64,000 bases of DNA from Athripsodes cinereus (lineage: Eukaryota > Arthropoda > Insecta > Trichoptera > Leptoceridae). A program made the position numbers and the translations under genes. Shown in pieces: positions 25,231 to 36,700 of the stretch (the first letter of the stretch is position 1; each line of letters starts with the position of its first letter). The stretch is taken from contig OX388316.1 of the NCBI GenBank assembly GCA_947579605.1, positions 17,921,290-17,985,289 on the forward strand. The letters are read 5' to 3'. The notes beneath the pieces are model-generated. The model made no database searches and was not told the origin of the DNA. It worked only from the letters and a program-made list of their open reading frames with translations.

Positions 25231-25654
25231 AAGTTATTATAATCAATACGTTATCCTTAACTAATAGTAGTGTAATAAACATTTTGAAATTATTATATCA
25301 TTACATTACCTTTGAAAACATCTTAGTATAGGCACATTATGTACTTAAAATATCAACATATTGGATGAAGTCAAGCGGAAAACAATACAAGACAGACGAC
25401 AATACATACAAAATTGAATATCAGACATTTTTCAACTGTGCTCCATTTCGTTATAAGTACATTTTTTTTAAACAGAGGGATTTATTTTATGTTTCGACTG
25501 TTTCTATTATTGAAAGATAAAATATATAAAAAACAAACATATGACTTGAAAGATAAAATATATAAAAAACAAACATATGACTTCAAGAAGACTAGCTAAT
25601 TTTGATAGCTCAAGAGGAACTCAGTATTCTTATGTGATGTATTTATATTGAATG

Positions 25655-25824
25655 CGAAAAAATAAAACAGGTGTTTTATTCTACTAAAGATTTATTTTGT
25701 GAGAGAGACGTCTTTCGTCTTATGAGGACATTGTCAATCGATTGACAATGTCCTCATAAGACGAAAGACGTCTCTCTCACAAAATAAATCTTTAGTAGAA
25801 TAAAACACCTGTTTTATTTTTTCG
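25655..25824. repeat. Perfect palindrome, 85-base arms, no spacer
   Basis: The left arm 25655-25739 and right arm 25740-25824 are exact reverse complements meeting at ATCGAT. Each arm contains GACGTCTTTCGTCTTATGAG and ends in an AATAAAACAGGTG-like tail pointing outward. A single diverged piece of one arm (GAAGACGTCTTTCG, then GACATCACCAAT and TTATTGACA) is found at about 45519-45575, so the arm is a copy of a dispersed repeat. Confidence 0.85.
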
Positions 25825-25826
25825 AT

Positions 25827-25865
25827 ATGGAATTCTACTACCTAAACACCGACACAGTGAATATA
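25827..25865. repeat. Short dispersed repeat shared with 62283-62324
   Basis: The string GGAATTCTACTACC, then TAAACACCGACACAGTGAAT, occurs here and at 62285-62323. The second copy has an extra TACC. It abuts the 170-bp palindrome, so both may belong to one element. Confidence 0.6.
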
Positions 25866-28217
25866 TTGAATGCGTTCTCTTGGGATCATAGGGTAGAATT
25901 AAGTCTCTTTACTTCTGACAAATTTTAACCATTCATAAATCCTTTCTCAGAAAAGTTTGAATTCTTTTTTTTCTTGAAAGGAAAGGTTGAGATCAAGTCA
26001 ATAAACTTTTTGTCTCTAGTTTTCAAACACAAAATAGATAAGTTACCAACATCTTGTCATTTATAAAATATCAAAATCTTTAAATGTTGTGTGGTTCAAA
26101 CTTATTTTATAGAATAAAATACTTATATGTTAGTTTTAAAACATCAGTGAAAATATTCAATTTCCTTATACTAAAAAGGTTGACAGTTCAGCAGTGTAAT
26201 ATTGCTATCATTATAGCATAATAATAAAAGTGAAATTTATTATCTATGGTCAAAAACACGAGAAGGATAGCATTGTAAAGTGGTGTGAAGCCATAAAATA
26301 TAGGAAATATTGTAAAATATGTTTATTGTAATTAAATAAAAATCGACTCGTGGGATATTGAATTCTTCTGCATCAAATATAACTAATTATATAAACATAC
26401 GACTATCTTTCAATAACTTTATCAATGTTGCCTCTACCAAAGTTAATAATATAAAAATGGAGTCGTTTTTGGTTTATAATTTTTATCTGGTCTTGTATTC
26501 CGGTCGAAAACCAAACAAATTATGTACATATATTTTGAAATCATTTATAATCTTTTTTTTTGCTTCAGATGCCCTTTGTATTGACAAGACTAATTGGTTT
26601 GCTAAATTGTCAAATAAAATATTGATTTATCAACAAAAAAATTGTATTAAAATGACATGAACACATAAATGTGCAGTCATAATTTGGAATCATCTATCTC
26701 ATTTGTAATAATACTTTATCAAAATTTTACATTTAATATTCTGCATGTTTTTTGTAAGCAAAAGTTTTTTGTTCTGACAACCGATGATAATCTAAGTTTT
26801 AATTGGCAAATAGGGAGTAAGTATTAAATATAAAAATTAATTATTTATTTTATGTATTGTGAAGAACATTCCGTGCTTTACAAAGGCAAAATTGCTTTAA
26901 ATTTCAATCCACTTGTGCTTTGTAAGCTATTTACTACCTGATTATGACTAGTATTTAGAATTATAACATTTCTTTAAAACATTTGCAGTATCGTATTAAA
27001 AACGCTTAAAACTACATTTTTGTAACCTAACAATTTATCAATGAATCATTGGAAGTCCAAATGCAAGAAAATATGTACATGATATGTTTTATATCTTCTT
27101 GAGTGTCCTATGATTAAAGCAACATTAAAATTTTCCTAGGTTAAGCCAAGAAGCAATATAATTATTTTAAACTTCTTTTTGCTATTATTACAAATTATCT
27201 AATTAATTTATTGTCTATGAATATTAAACATCAAAAGAGGAAATTAAACATTTTTAAAATTTGAAATGAATGCAACACCTTAATCCATTATTGTTTCGAC
27301 ATAAAATGTCAGATGCTGGTACATTATTTTATTTTCAATAAAAATGATGGTTATTAAAAAGTGTTTAAAATGTATGTAATAATAAATTGGTCTTGAAGTT
27401 TTCCTAAACTATCATAATATACTGATTAAAACAATCAAGTAAAAGACTACAATCTATTTAAGGTCAGAATAGACTAAATTAAAATAATATGACAAACACT
27501 AGGTGACATTATTACGTATAATTTCTTATTACGTGTCACAACCTCTGCATTGCAATTGTATACATTTTTATTTATTCAACATTAATTTATTTAATAATAC
27601 AGAACAGATAGAAGGTAGAATATTATCATCATGTATATTGCGTACATGTGAACACAAGTTCAATTTTTATATCCTATTCTTAAGTTTAATCACGCCGATG
27701 ACTTATTTATTTTCTTATTCAAACAATATTATAACTTATTTATCACAATCGTCTTTGAATTATTATTGACATTAATATTATGGAAATTTATAATCTCTCC
27801 CGATAATAATATGTACAAGAATTTTTCGATGCGTAACGATAAATATTTTTAGAATTTACATACACAAACTGTACAAACCACAAAAATGTAAATATAACAT
27901 TATACAAACCTCACAATCAATAGTTTTCAAGATTTTCATTTAATTAAAATATCATTCAACTCATATCGTATAGGCATTTCTAAAAATTTCAGCTATCTTC
28001 CTTAATAATTAAAACTGAATATTTTTTACATATGTTCAAATAGGTATAGCTTATAGTCTATTTCCTAATGTAATGCAAGAAGTATTTCATAAGTGATGAG
28101 AGATCTAATAGTTGGAAACTAGTTATAGGGATTAAAGATTTTTAAGAAGTGAAAATTCCAATTCTTCTATATGCCATTTTTGTTACATGATATAATTGGC
28201 CTATTTACCTACATTTT

Positions 28218-28295
28218 GACCATCATGGCATATCCCACAAATGAGGTAGCCAGCGAACTTACTAGTAAAAAACATGTAAGCTGTCCTCTTGTAAG
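28218..28295 (-). repeat. SINE-like family A, 3' fragment
   Basis: In minus orientation the family A end (GGCATATCCCACA and GAGGTAGCCAGC on the plus strand) is followed by the ACATGTAAGCTGTCCTCTT block. The 5' part is missing. Confidence 0.65.
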
Positions 28296-28354
28296 GTCTT
28301 TTTAAGGAGCTTACATATGCCATTTTTTATCATAAATTTTAATTTTATCCCGTG

Positions 28355-28596
28355 GAGCACCCGGTAAAGAATTGGTCTCCCACTCTTCTCTGTAAGTTTT
28401 CGAGTGTCCTGTAAAAGGTGTTCGAAAAAATTAAGACATTGTACATCTTAAATTCAGCGATGAGGTTTGCCACCCATCCTGAATGTCTTGATTTTATATT
28501 GGCACGAAGAGGACAGTTTGCATGTTTCTTACATGCAGCTGGTCTGCTGGCTACCCCACTTGTGGGATATGCCGTGATGGTATAGTAGTAGTAGTA
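28355..28596 (+). repeat. SINE-like family A, near-complete copy
   Basis: This is the longest well-preserved copy and was taken as reference. Blocks in order: GGTCTCCCACTCTTCTCTG, TGTCCTGTAAAAGGTGTTCG, GATGAGGTTTGCCACCCATC, CTGAATGTCTTGATTTTAT, GGCACGAAGAGGACAGTTTG, CTTACATGCAGCTGGTCTGC, the hairpin CCCACTTGTGGG, and TGCCGTGATGGTATAG followed by (TAG)n. No open frame and no pol III A/B boxes were seen. The microsatellite tail suggests retroposition. Confidence 0.75.
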
Positions 28597-28624
28597 TTTT
28601 AATTGGTCTATTTATTTATTTTTT

Positions 28625-28702
28625 AACCATCATGGCATATCCCACAAGTGAGGTAGCCCGCAGAATAAATAGTAATAAAATGTAAACTGTCCCCTCTTCA
28701 TG
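28625..28702 (-). repeat. SINE-like family A, 3' fragment
   Basis: It starts with the inverted family end CATCATGGCATATCCCAC and breaks off in the GTAAACTGTCCCCTCTTCA block. Tail-to-tail with the copy at 28355-28596. Confidence 0.7.
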
Positions 28703-29956
28703 CTAAAAGAAAACAAAAAAAAAGTATAAAAAATATTTTTTTATAAACTTAAAATAAAAGATATAGATAATTTTCAAAATGACATAAAGATTGATTGGTT
28801 TTTACACTTCTCATTAATAATTAAGTAAATTTTGGTAGCACCAATTATATTCTGCATTTTAGAAATTACAATTTAAAACAAGAAAATCAAAATATTGGAC
28901 ACCACTGGCAGTTAATTAATTAATTTAATATTTTTTGTTTATTCTAAGTTTTTTAAGAAGGAGTTTTTCTAGATAAGGAGTATTAAAACATCTTAATAAT
29001 GAAACTCAACCTTATCTCTCAATTTTACATAACTTTTCACAATTTCTCTTAACTCTAGAAATTATGAATACATTAAACAAAGGTATGATAAAATGTGCTA
29101 ATGAATTTTAAGCGGTGTGTGCAATTTAAAGTCCGTTTTGTCTAAAAATTAATAAAATATTATATTATAAAAAAACTCTAAGTATTGTAAGCAATCTACA
29201 ATTTTTTTTACCTCAATAAATTTGAAAAATATAATATCTCTCTACACAAAGAGTTAAAATTTTATAGATATGTGTGGAAGGTCGTTTGAATATTTAATAC
29301 ATGTTTACACAATAAATTGATTCTCTACCATAAATGAATATTTAACTTCTTATTAAATATACAAATATAATTGTCGTATTGAAATAAATATATTTTCATA
29401 TTGTTCCGACTTATCTTGTCCAACTGCTATTTCAATTCCTTACATACAATTTATTTTATTTAACAAACATTTATTGGTCTTGCTATAAGTAATGACAGTA
29501 ATTGTATTTCAGGAGAAAAGGGGTAAAAAAATTATGAAATAATTAAAATGATTTGGTATATTATTAATTCATACATAATATGGTATATTGGTCACTTTTA
29601 TAGGATTCTTTTGGCAGTTCATTTTAAGGTCATACTACATTCAATTTGCATTTATTTATTTCATATTCACATCAATCAATTCAATACAGTATCCAAAGGC
29701 ATTTATTATTAAACACTTCATCAAAAAGGCCTCTATATATTTATTAATATTCACAATAATTGATACCCAATTCAATTTTTCTTCCATATTTTGGTCTCAT
29801 TGTAAGAATTTGGCACACATAAAGTATAAATACCCCATTTTATAATCCTTTGTGAGCAAATTTATGAAAATAATAAATAGAATACTGTTAAAACTCTCAC
29901 AATCAAAAGCATTTGTAATTCTAATGTTTGTACATTAACAGAGTGAAAATTCATGA

Positions 29957-30519
29957 TTACAAATATCAATATTAATAAACACAGTTATTTTTCACATTTC
30001 TTTAATAAAACTCGAGCGCTTTCGTCAAAAGCTCAATTTGACATTCAAAGGACTGATTGGAAAAATAAATTATAAATCCAAGTTAAGAAGGAGGAATAGG
30101 AGGGGGTGGAATAGTAGTGGAAGGAGTGGGTGTGGCTAAGGGCTTTAATTATGGTCTTAAAGAACATTCCAGAGCCTTTAGAGGGTTGTCCTGTTACTCG
30201 GAGATGGCAGATTATTGTATTAAGCTTAATCATTCGTTTGATATGCACGGTGTAAAGGTCTTACATTCAGAAAACCGGTATAGCAAATTATTGACTCTGG
30301 AATTATTGACATTCAAATTCCCCCCCCCCCCTTCACCATTATTAAAGCCCTTAGCCACACCCACTCCTTCCACTACTATCCCACCCACTCCTATTCATAA
30401 TTTCTTTTTCCTATCAGTCCTCTTGATAATATTAAACTGAGATTTTGACGAAAGCACTCGAGTTTTATTTAAAAAATTGTGAAAAATTAACTGTGTTTAT
30501 TAATATTGATATTTGTAAA
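29957..30519. mobile_element. Foldback element with arms of about 200 bases
   Basis: The left arm about 29957-30155 and right arm about 30325-30519 are inverted imperfect copies. Matching blocks include AATATTAATAAACACAGTTA, AATAAAACTCGAG, GCTTTCGTCAAAA and GGAAGGAGTGGGTGTGGCTA. The centre (30156-30324) is unpaired and includes a C-run near 30321. The open frames over it (30117-30440 and others) are side products. Non-autonomous; class not determined. Confidence 0.75.
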
Positions 30520-30793
30520 AGCATTTGTTTTAAAAGTTTTGAACATTTTTCTGAAACTTTAAAGTTTTCGATTGTTATGTTAAAATTTTGTTTGATAGTT
30601 CATAATGAAAATATATTGATGTTTTTTTATTCTATGTTGAGAGAGCATTATGAATTATGATGGCTAAAAACGTAGGGGTATGTTAGTTATTCAAAAAGAT
30701 ATGTACAGGTTTCATAGTTAATCTTTTTTTAAAATACAAGCATTTGTTATTTAGTTTATATATTTGTTGCTTAGTTCTTATGACTATGGCTCG

Positions 30794-33700
30794 CTAGAAA
30801 GCTTCGATTGGTCTGTATAGTCCTGTATAACCACATAGCCTCGCTCGTAACGCAGGGACTAACAATGCCGCAGCAGACATATCTTGTAAAAGTGTTCCAC
30901 ATTCACATACAAGAAGATACATTCTGTCACCTTTAGTTGCTACTGATCTGAAAAAAAAAAACAAAAAGTTTAAATATTAAATTAGTTAGTTTTATGGAGT
31001 TCCCCTCCTATTATTCCTTTCTTTAAATTTTCAAATACAAATATTAATAAGTGCCAGCAAACTCCCCTTTCTCGACACTAGCTTTAAGCTTATTGTGAAA
31101 GGTGCATAAAGTTGTATTTGGGTTTATAACAAAAACATACCTATCACAACATTGAATATTTTATATTCAGCAATGATGTGGTAACACCCATTCTGAATGA
31201 CTTATTTACATGCATTAATTATGGTGAAGAATATTTCTGTGCTAGCTCCGCTTTTCTGTACAGTGTTACATTATTATATAAGTACAAAAGTCTGATTATT
31301 AGTCTTCTTAATAAAATGCATAAATTAATCTATTCATTTTGTCCATGATATTTAAGTAACTATAAATTCTTAGACTGTTGCTAAAATTTAATGAACAAAA
31401 ATCTCATGATTCTGACCTGAGCAATTAGTTACCTTATCAATTATTTAGCAAACAAACATAGTTCACCTTAATGTACTACTATATTATAATAAATTTCACC
31501 TTGCGATAATACTAATAAATGTCGTATTTAATTGTTTAGTTGCATGTCTGAAGAAGTGTATATAGTGAACGCTATATACACTATAATTTAACAAATGTGA
31601 AATTGTTAATTTTGTCACAGATATTCACAATTGTGGAACAACTGCTTTTCCAATTGTTTAATCTGTCATTTCGAGTGGCCTGTAAAAGGAAGGTGTTCCA
31701 AAACATAGGTTTGTTACCCATCTTGTATGTCTTAAATTTTTGTTGGCAAGGAGAGGACAGCTAGAATATTTATTACATGCAGTTCATCTGGTTGGATACC
31801 TCACTTGTGGAATACGACGTGATGGACGATGGTATAGTAGTAAAAGATATCTACTAAAATTATTCCTGGCTGTCGGTTGTTTTTGACATTTTGACCATAG
31901 AACAATAGCTGTCATTTGAAAAATTTAAATTTGATATTTATAGAAGAAAATTTACATTAAAGAAAAATTTAAACTTTTGGTACCTATAATATTGGTTTAA
32001 TCGGGGATAACTTTACTCTTAGACTAAACATGGCTAGTAATCGAGATAACATACTTGTGTAAAGCTATTCTCCTCAGTCCCGCTGCCCTGGGTAAATGTC
32101 TATATAGCATCCTAGCCCCAGTCCAATATAACCAGTTTCTTTCAAATCTCTCTCCATCATCACCTTCAAATACCTGAAAATAATCGATCAACCAATACAG
32201 GTAATAACACGTAACTTAAAAAAAATATTTATGTTGATTTATGAAACTATGAACTACTTTTATTGACAATGATTTGTAAGTTTTTATGCGATAGCAAGTG
32301 AATTGTGACAGTTGTATTTATAGAAATATCTGAAGTCACAATTATTTTCACCAGTGATGTTTGGTCGTTATCATATTATAAAAGTTATATGTATCACTAT
32401 ATGGTGAAGTAAAAAACTAACACAAGGAATACTGTATGAATGTGAATATTCTAGGAGATAATCAAGGATAGGGTTATTTGAAATGATATCTTGTTTATTT
32501 ATTTCACAATTAATATGGTATGATGAAATGATAGGTAGGTTTTTTATGAATTATTATAAACAGGGAGTGGGAATATTAAATGTATTTTTTATAATTTTTA
32601 CCTTATAAACACTAATGATGTATCCTGTGGTAGGTGTGTGAGATCTCTTAACTCCCCCTGTCAAGTCTTGGAATGGTGGTCTGCAAATGGTCGCTACTTC
32701 ACTGTACAAATCTAGAGTGTGTGCAGCCGTATACCTCATGGACCGCGGATCAAACTTCGTCAAAGAAGCACCTCTCATATTATTATAAAAGACTAGCGGA
32801 TCTGTTTGAGTACTATTTATAACGTAATATGCTATAAAAGGGAATTCTGCATTCTTTTCCATATTCGCTAACAGCATTCCTCCAACGGCCGTATTTGCTT
32901 GTGCCACATCTGAAAGCAGTTCGCTTGCGGCCGCTCTTTGTCTAAGTAGAGGTCTTGCAAGCGGAGATTCTAATATTGGATCTATAGCTTCTAAAGGGCT
33001 CATAAGATGAGCTAATATACATAGTTTTGGATCGGCGACTTCTAATACACTTAGCGTATGAGCTGGTACAACTGATTTGTTTGGTGTTGATTTATCTGGA
33101 GGAAGAGGTGGGGGCACAGGGAACTGAAAAAAAATAATGAAATCTATATGTTTTGCTCTTTCGAGAAAGTATTTTTGATTATCTAAAAACAGCAGATGAA
33201 CGGTATTATGTGGCAATGTTTTAAGCCACAAAATGGAAAAAAATGATCCTATTATTCAAACCTAAAAATGAAATTGTCAATATTGTTGACTGACTTGGTA
33301 AATGTTGAATCAATTAATATAAATCATTTTTTTGACTGAATATTGTTGGTCGTGAGTCAGTTTTCAAAAGTTTACATTCTCAGGATAGATGTAAAGTCGT
33401 AGTGATATCAGGCTAGTGTAAAATGAAAGTATTTACGACAGCTTAATTATGAGGGCGGAAGTTATTGAAAGCCAAGAATTGAGTCCGTGGAAGTACAAGA
33501 CAATGTTTTTTTTTTATTATATTCTTGCTTTGTTTAAATAATTGAACAGCTAAAGGCAACCAATCATCTGTAATATCTATGATTGTATTGAGTGAACACA
33601 ATCTGTATAAGGGTTTGTATAGCCTTAAGATAAAAAACGTTAATTATCTCAGTTTAAAAGTTTGTGCAGCTTGAAATATTGTTGCACAGTATTATCCAAA

Positions 33701-36700
33701 TAAGAATACAAATAAAAAGTTAAGGTGTTTGAGTTATTGTATTTGATGATATGCTTATAAATATCAAGAGGCTATGTCTATGACAACATGACATTTGTGA
33801 CTTTTGGTAATGTGTTTATAGAGTGTGCTGCTAATGTCCCTAAGTACATTTATGTATGTATAAATGTCTATGATATTATAAGTTGGGAAGAATGTAATCA
33901 ATGAAAACATTACCATTGTTGTAGCCATAGACTACAATATACCTTGTAACTTGGTAATGTCACATTGTTATTAGAGCATGTAAAGTTCAAACAAAATGAG
34001 AGCAACATTCTACTTTTTTAAAATATACATATTTGTTCTAGTGGCGATACTTGTATTAGAGTTACATGCTTTGGGCAAAATGTGTTCTTTTAGTTTGAAA
34101 ATTAGTCCTTTACTGATTAGAAAGTATGTTCCGTACGTGATTTTTTTTGGTATATTTAGTAAGTCTATGGAAAATATTTTCTATTTGTCATTTGAAAATG
34201 AGTCATGTAATATTTTTGTGCAAGAGGATGACGTGTTTCTTATTTATGTATGTATTAGGGATGTGCATTGTTTGAATTAAGTTTTATAAGTAACAGATAC
34301 TTACTGGTACTCCATCGGGCAGGAATCGGTCAAGACTATGTACAGGAATGATAAAGCAGTCCCTATCTAATGTAGCTAGAGACAAAGGTTGTAATCTGGC
34401 GGGTTGCACAATGTTACCAGTGTTTGGATTGTTATTATTATTATTTGTATTATTATTTCCACTGGTAACACCACCACCTGTCATCGGTGTCGGGGTCCAT
34501 CTTGGTAGACCGACAGATGATGGTCTTCTAGTAACTAAGGGTTGGGGTGGTTCCAAATCTCCAATATTCGACAGACCCAATGCGCTGCTGACTGGTCCGC
34601 ATTTCTCTGCAAAAATAACACAAACTAATCTTTAAAATGCCATAAAGGTCTATTGTTTGTAACTTATTTACATTTAAATTTACAAAAGGGATGATTGATG
34701 GGTATTTCATATTGAATTTTAGCCAAATTTGTATATTTATTTGGTCTTAAACACAGGAATATTCCACTTTTGCATAAATTAGGGAAATTCTACTGACTAT
34801 GATGAATGTTTGGAGACAAAATCTACTAAGTTACATGTTATTTAGGTTTCTGTTTACAGTAGGTAATCACAATGACAAAAATATTATTAATTTAATCAAT
34901 AATTATTGTTTATTAATAATACAACCATACATTTACTAACATTGATTGTTCTACTACGATGCAAAACTAAAAGGCATATTATATTATGTTATATACAAAA
35001 AGAGTAATATTAACACATATCACTTTCTAAATATGCATTCAGAAGCTAACTTTAAACTACAGTGGAACCTCTCATAACGAGTTTAATTCGTTCCAGACTC
35101 TTACTCGTTATGCGAAACATTTTTTTCTATAGAAATCAATGTAAAATACAATAATGCGTTCCATGCCGAAAGAATAAGTATTATTGGAGAACTCAATGAT
35201 TTTTTTTATTAACGTTTATTCAAATAAAATTACTTATAAAAGACTGTAACAACTTGAAATACAATTTAGATTAGGAAAAAAAACGTACCTAAATTTAATT
35301 ATAAATTTATGACAAATAACTAACCATTGAATTTTTTGGTATTTATTTCGTAAAACTCCATTATATACAAATAAATAATAATATATTATTAATGGTTTTA
35401 CATATACAGTATATGTAAAACCATTAATAATATATTATTATTTATTTGTTTTTTTTTAACATTTACTAACCATTTTAAATAGAAAACTAGACGTTCTTGA
35501 CACTCCCTTTGAAGCATCCATATTCTTAATTTTATCTTTGTTGTTGAGAATAGTGCAGATCGTTGATGTTGACCGATAGTATGTGCGCGTATGTGCACGC
35601 TAGATATGCCACGCTCACATCTTGTTCTCGCTTTTCAATGATTTTACGTTTCATTTCATCAGCTATTTTTTTCTCTTCTGGCTGTCTTGTTGTGTTTTTT
35701 TCTTCGGTGACATTTTTAAACGGATTAAAATACTTTGAACATAAAAAAATTACTAATAATATCAATACAAATTTTGGAAGAATGCGTACTCACATGCGAA
35801 ACTAAGGCGCTAACAGACAGAGGTCCCGGCTCACAAGGTCACAAGTGAATGTCGTGAAAAAGGGACTTACCTACCCTTTCTCTGTAACTCGTTATGCGAA
35901 ATGTCGCTCGTTATGGGAGCAACTTTTTCACATTTTTTTTTGCTCGTTATGCGAATTACTCGTTATGAGAGGTTCCACTGTATTTTACACAGACACACAT
36001 TTCCTAAAGAGTATCTAGGTGGGAATATGCTATACACTATTTTACATCAGCTAGTAAAACAATAAAACAGTTGTAATAATAATATTATATTCATGCATGT
36101 CACATGAAACACAATAACTACTTGAAATAATACAATATGTCATTAGACCTTTAATCATTTGGAATTTTCTCTTGAATTATGCTATATGCTATAATATGTT
36201 TTCTACGTGCTGTGCGTATGTGTATATTGAGTATAAAATTACTATTTTCATGATATCGCACTTGCTTACACTGACATTGAACTAAATATATATATATATT
36301 TTACACATATAAAACTAATTGAAAAAAAAATATAAATCAATAAAGATACGTTAACTATTGATGAATGATGATGTCTAGTTATAGATAAACAATAATGCGA
36401 TAAACTATTTCAATGGTTTATTTTTGAGAAGCATTTTCTTTGGTTTTTTTTTAGAAAAGTTAAAACTAACAAAAATTCTAATGCGAAAAACAAATTATGT
36501 ACCTATTTCAAAAATGGAATTTGGTTTGTGTCTACCAAGAAATTATGTCTACTTTTATATTCATTTTAAAATAATGATGTTGTAAAGATACAAAATTGTA
36601 AAATAATAAATCAATTGTGATTTCTGTCTACAAAATGATTTCGATTTTAGGAAATTATACTAATAAAAGTATTATGGTTAAATATCTTATACAATGCATT

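Larger units (their letters stand above)
24610..30793. other. Repeat-rich intergenic stretch
   Basis: This is 6.2 kb between the SLC16-like gene and the 3' end of the unrecognised gene, both on the minus strand. Apart from the orphan open frame near 25 kb it holds only AT-rich DNA and the repeats listed separately: the 170-bp palindrome, family A copies at 28.2-28.7 kb, and a foldback element near 30 kb. Short frames at 26358, 27503 and 29588 (+) have AT-driven composition and no domain. Confidence 0.5.

Noticed and set aside
30117..30440. 107-codon plus-strand frame with a Pro run
   Set aside because: It spans the arms and centre of a foldback element; the Pro run comes from a C-run, not from protein selection.
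33996..34280. Plus-strand open frame of 94 codons with a hydrophobic start
   Set aside because: It lies in an intron of the minus-strand gene, is AT-driven, and shows no splice context or recognisable motif.
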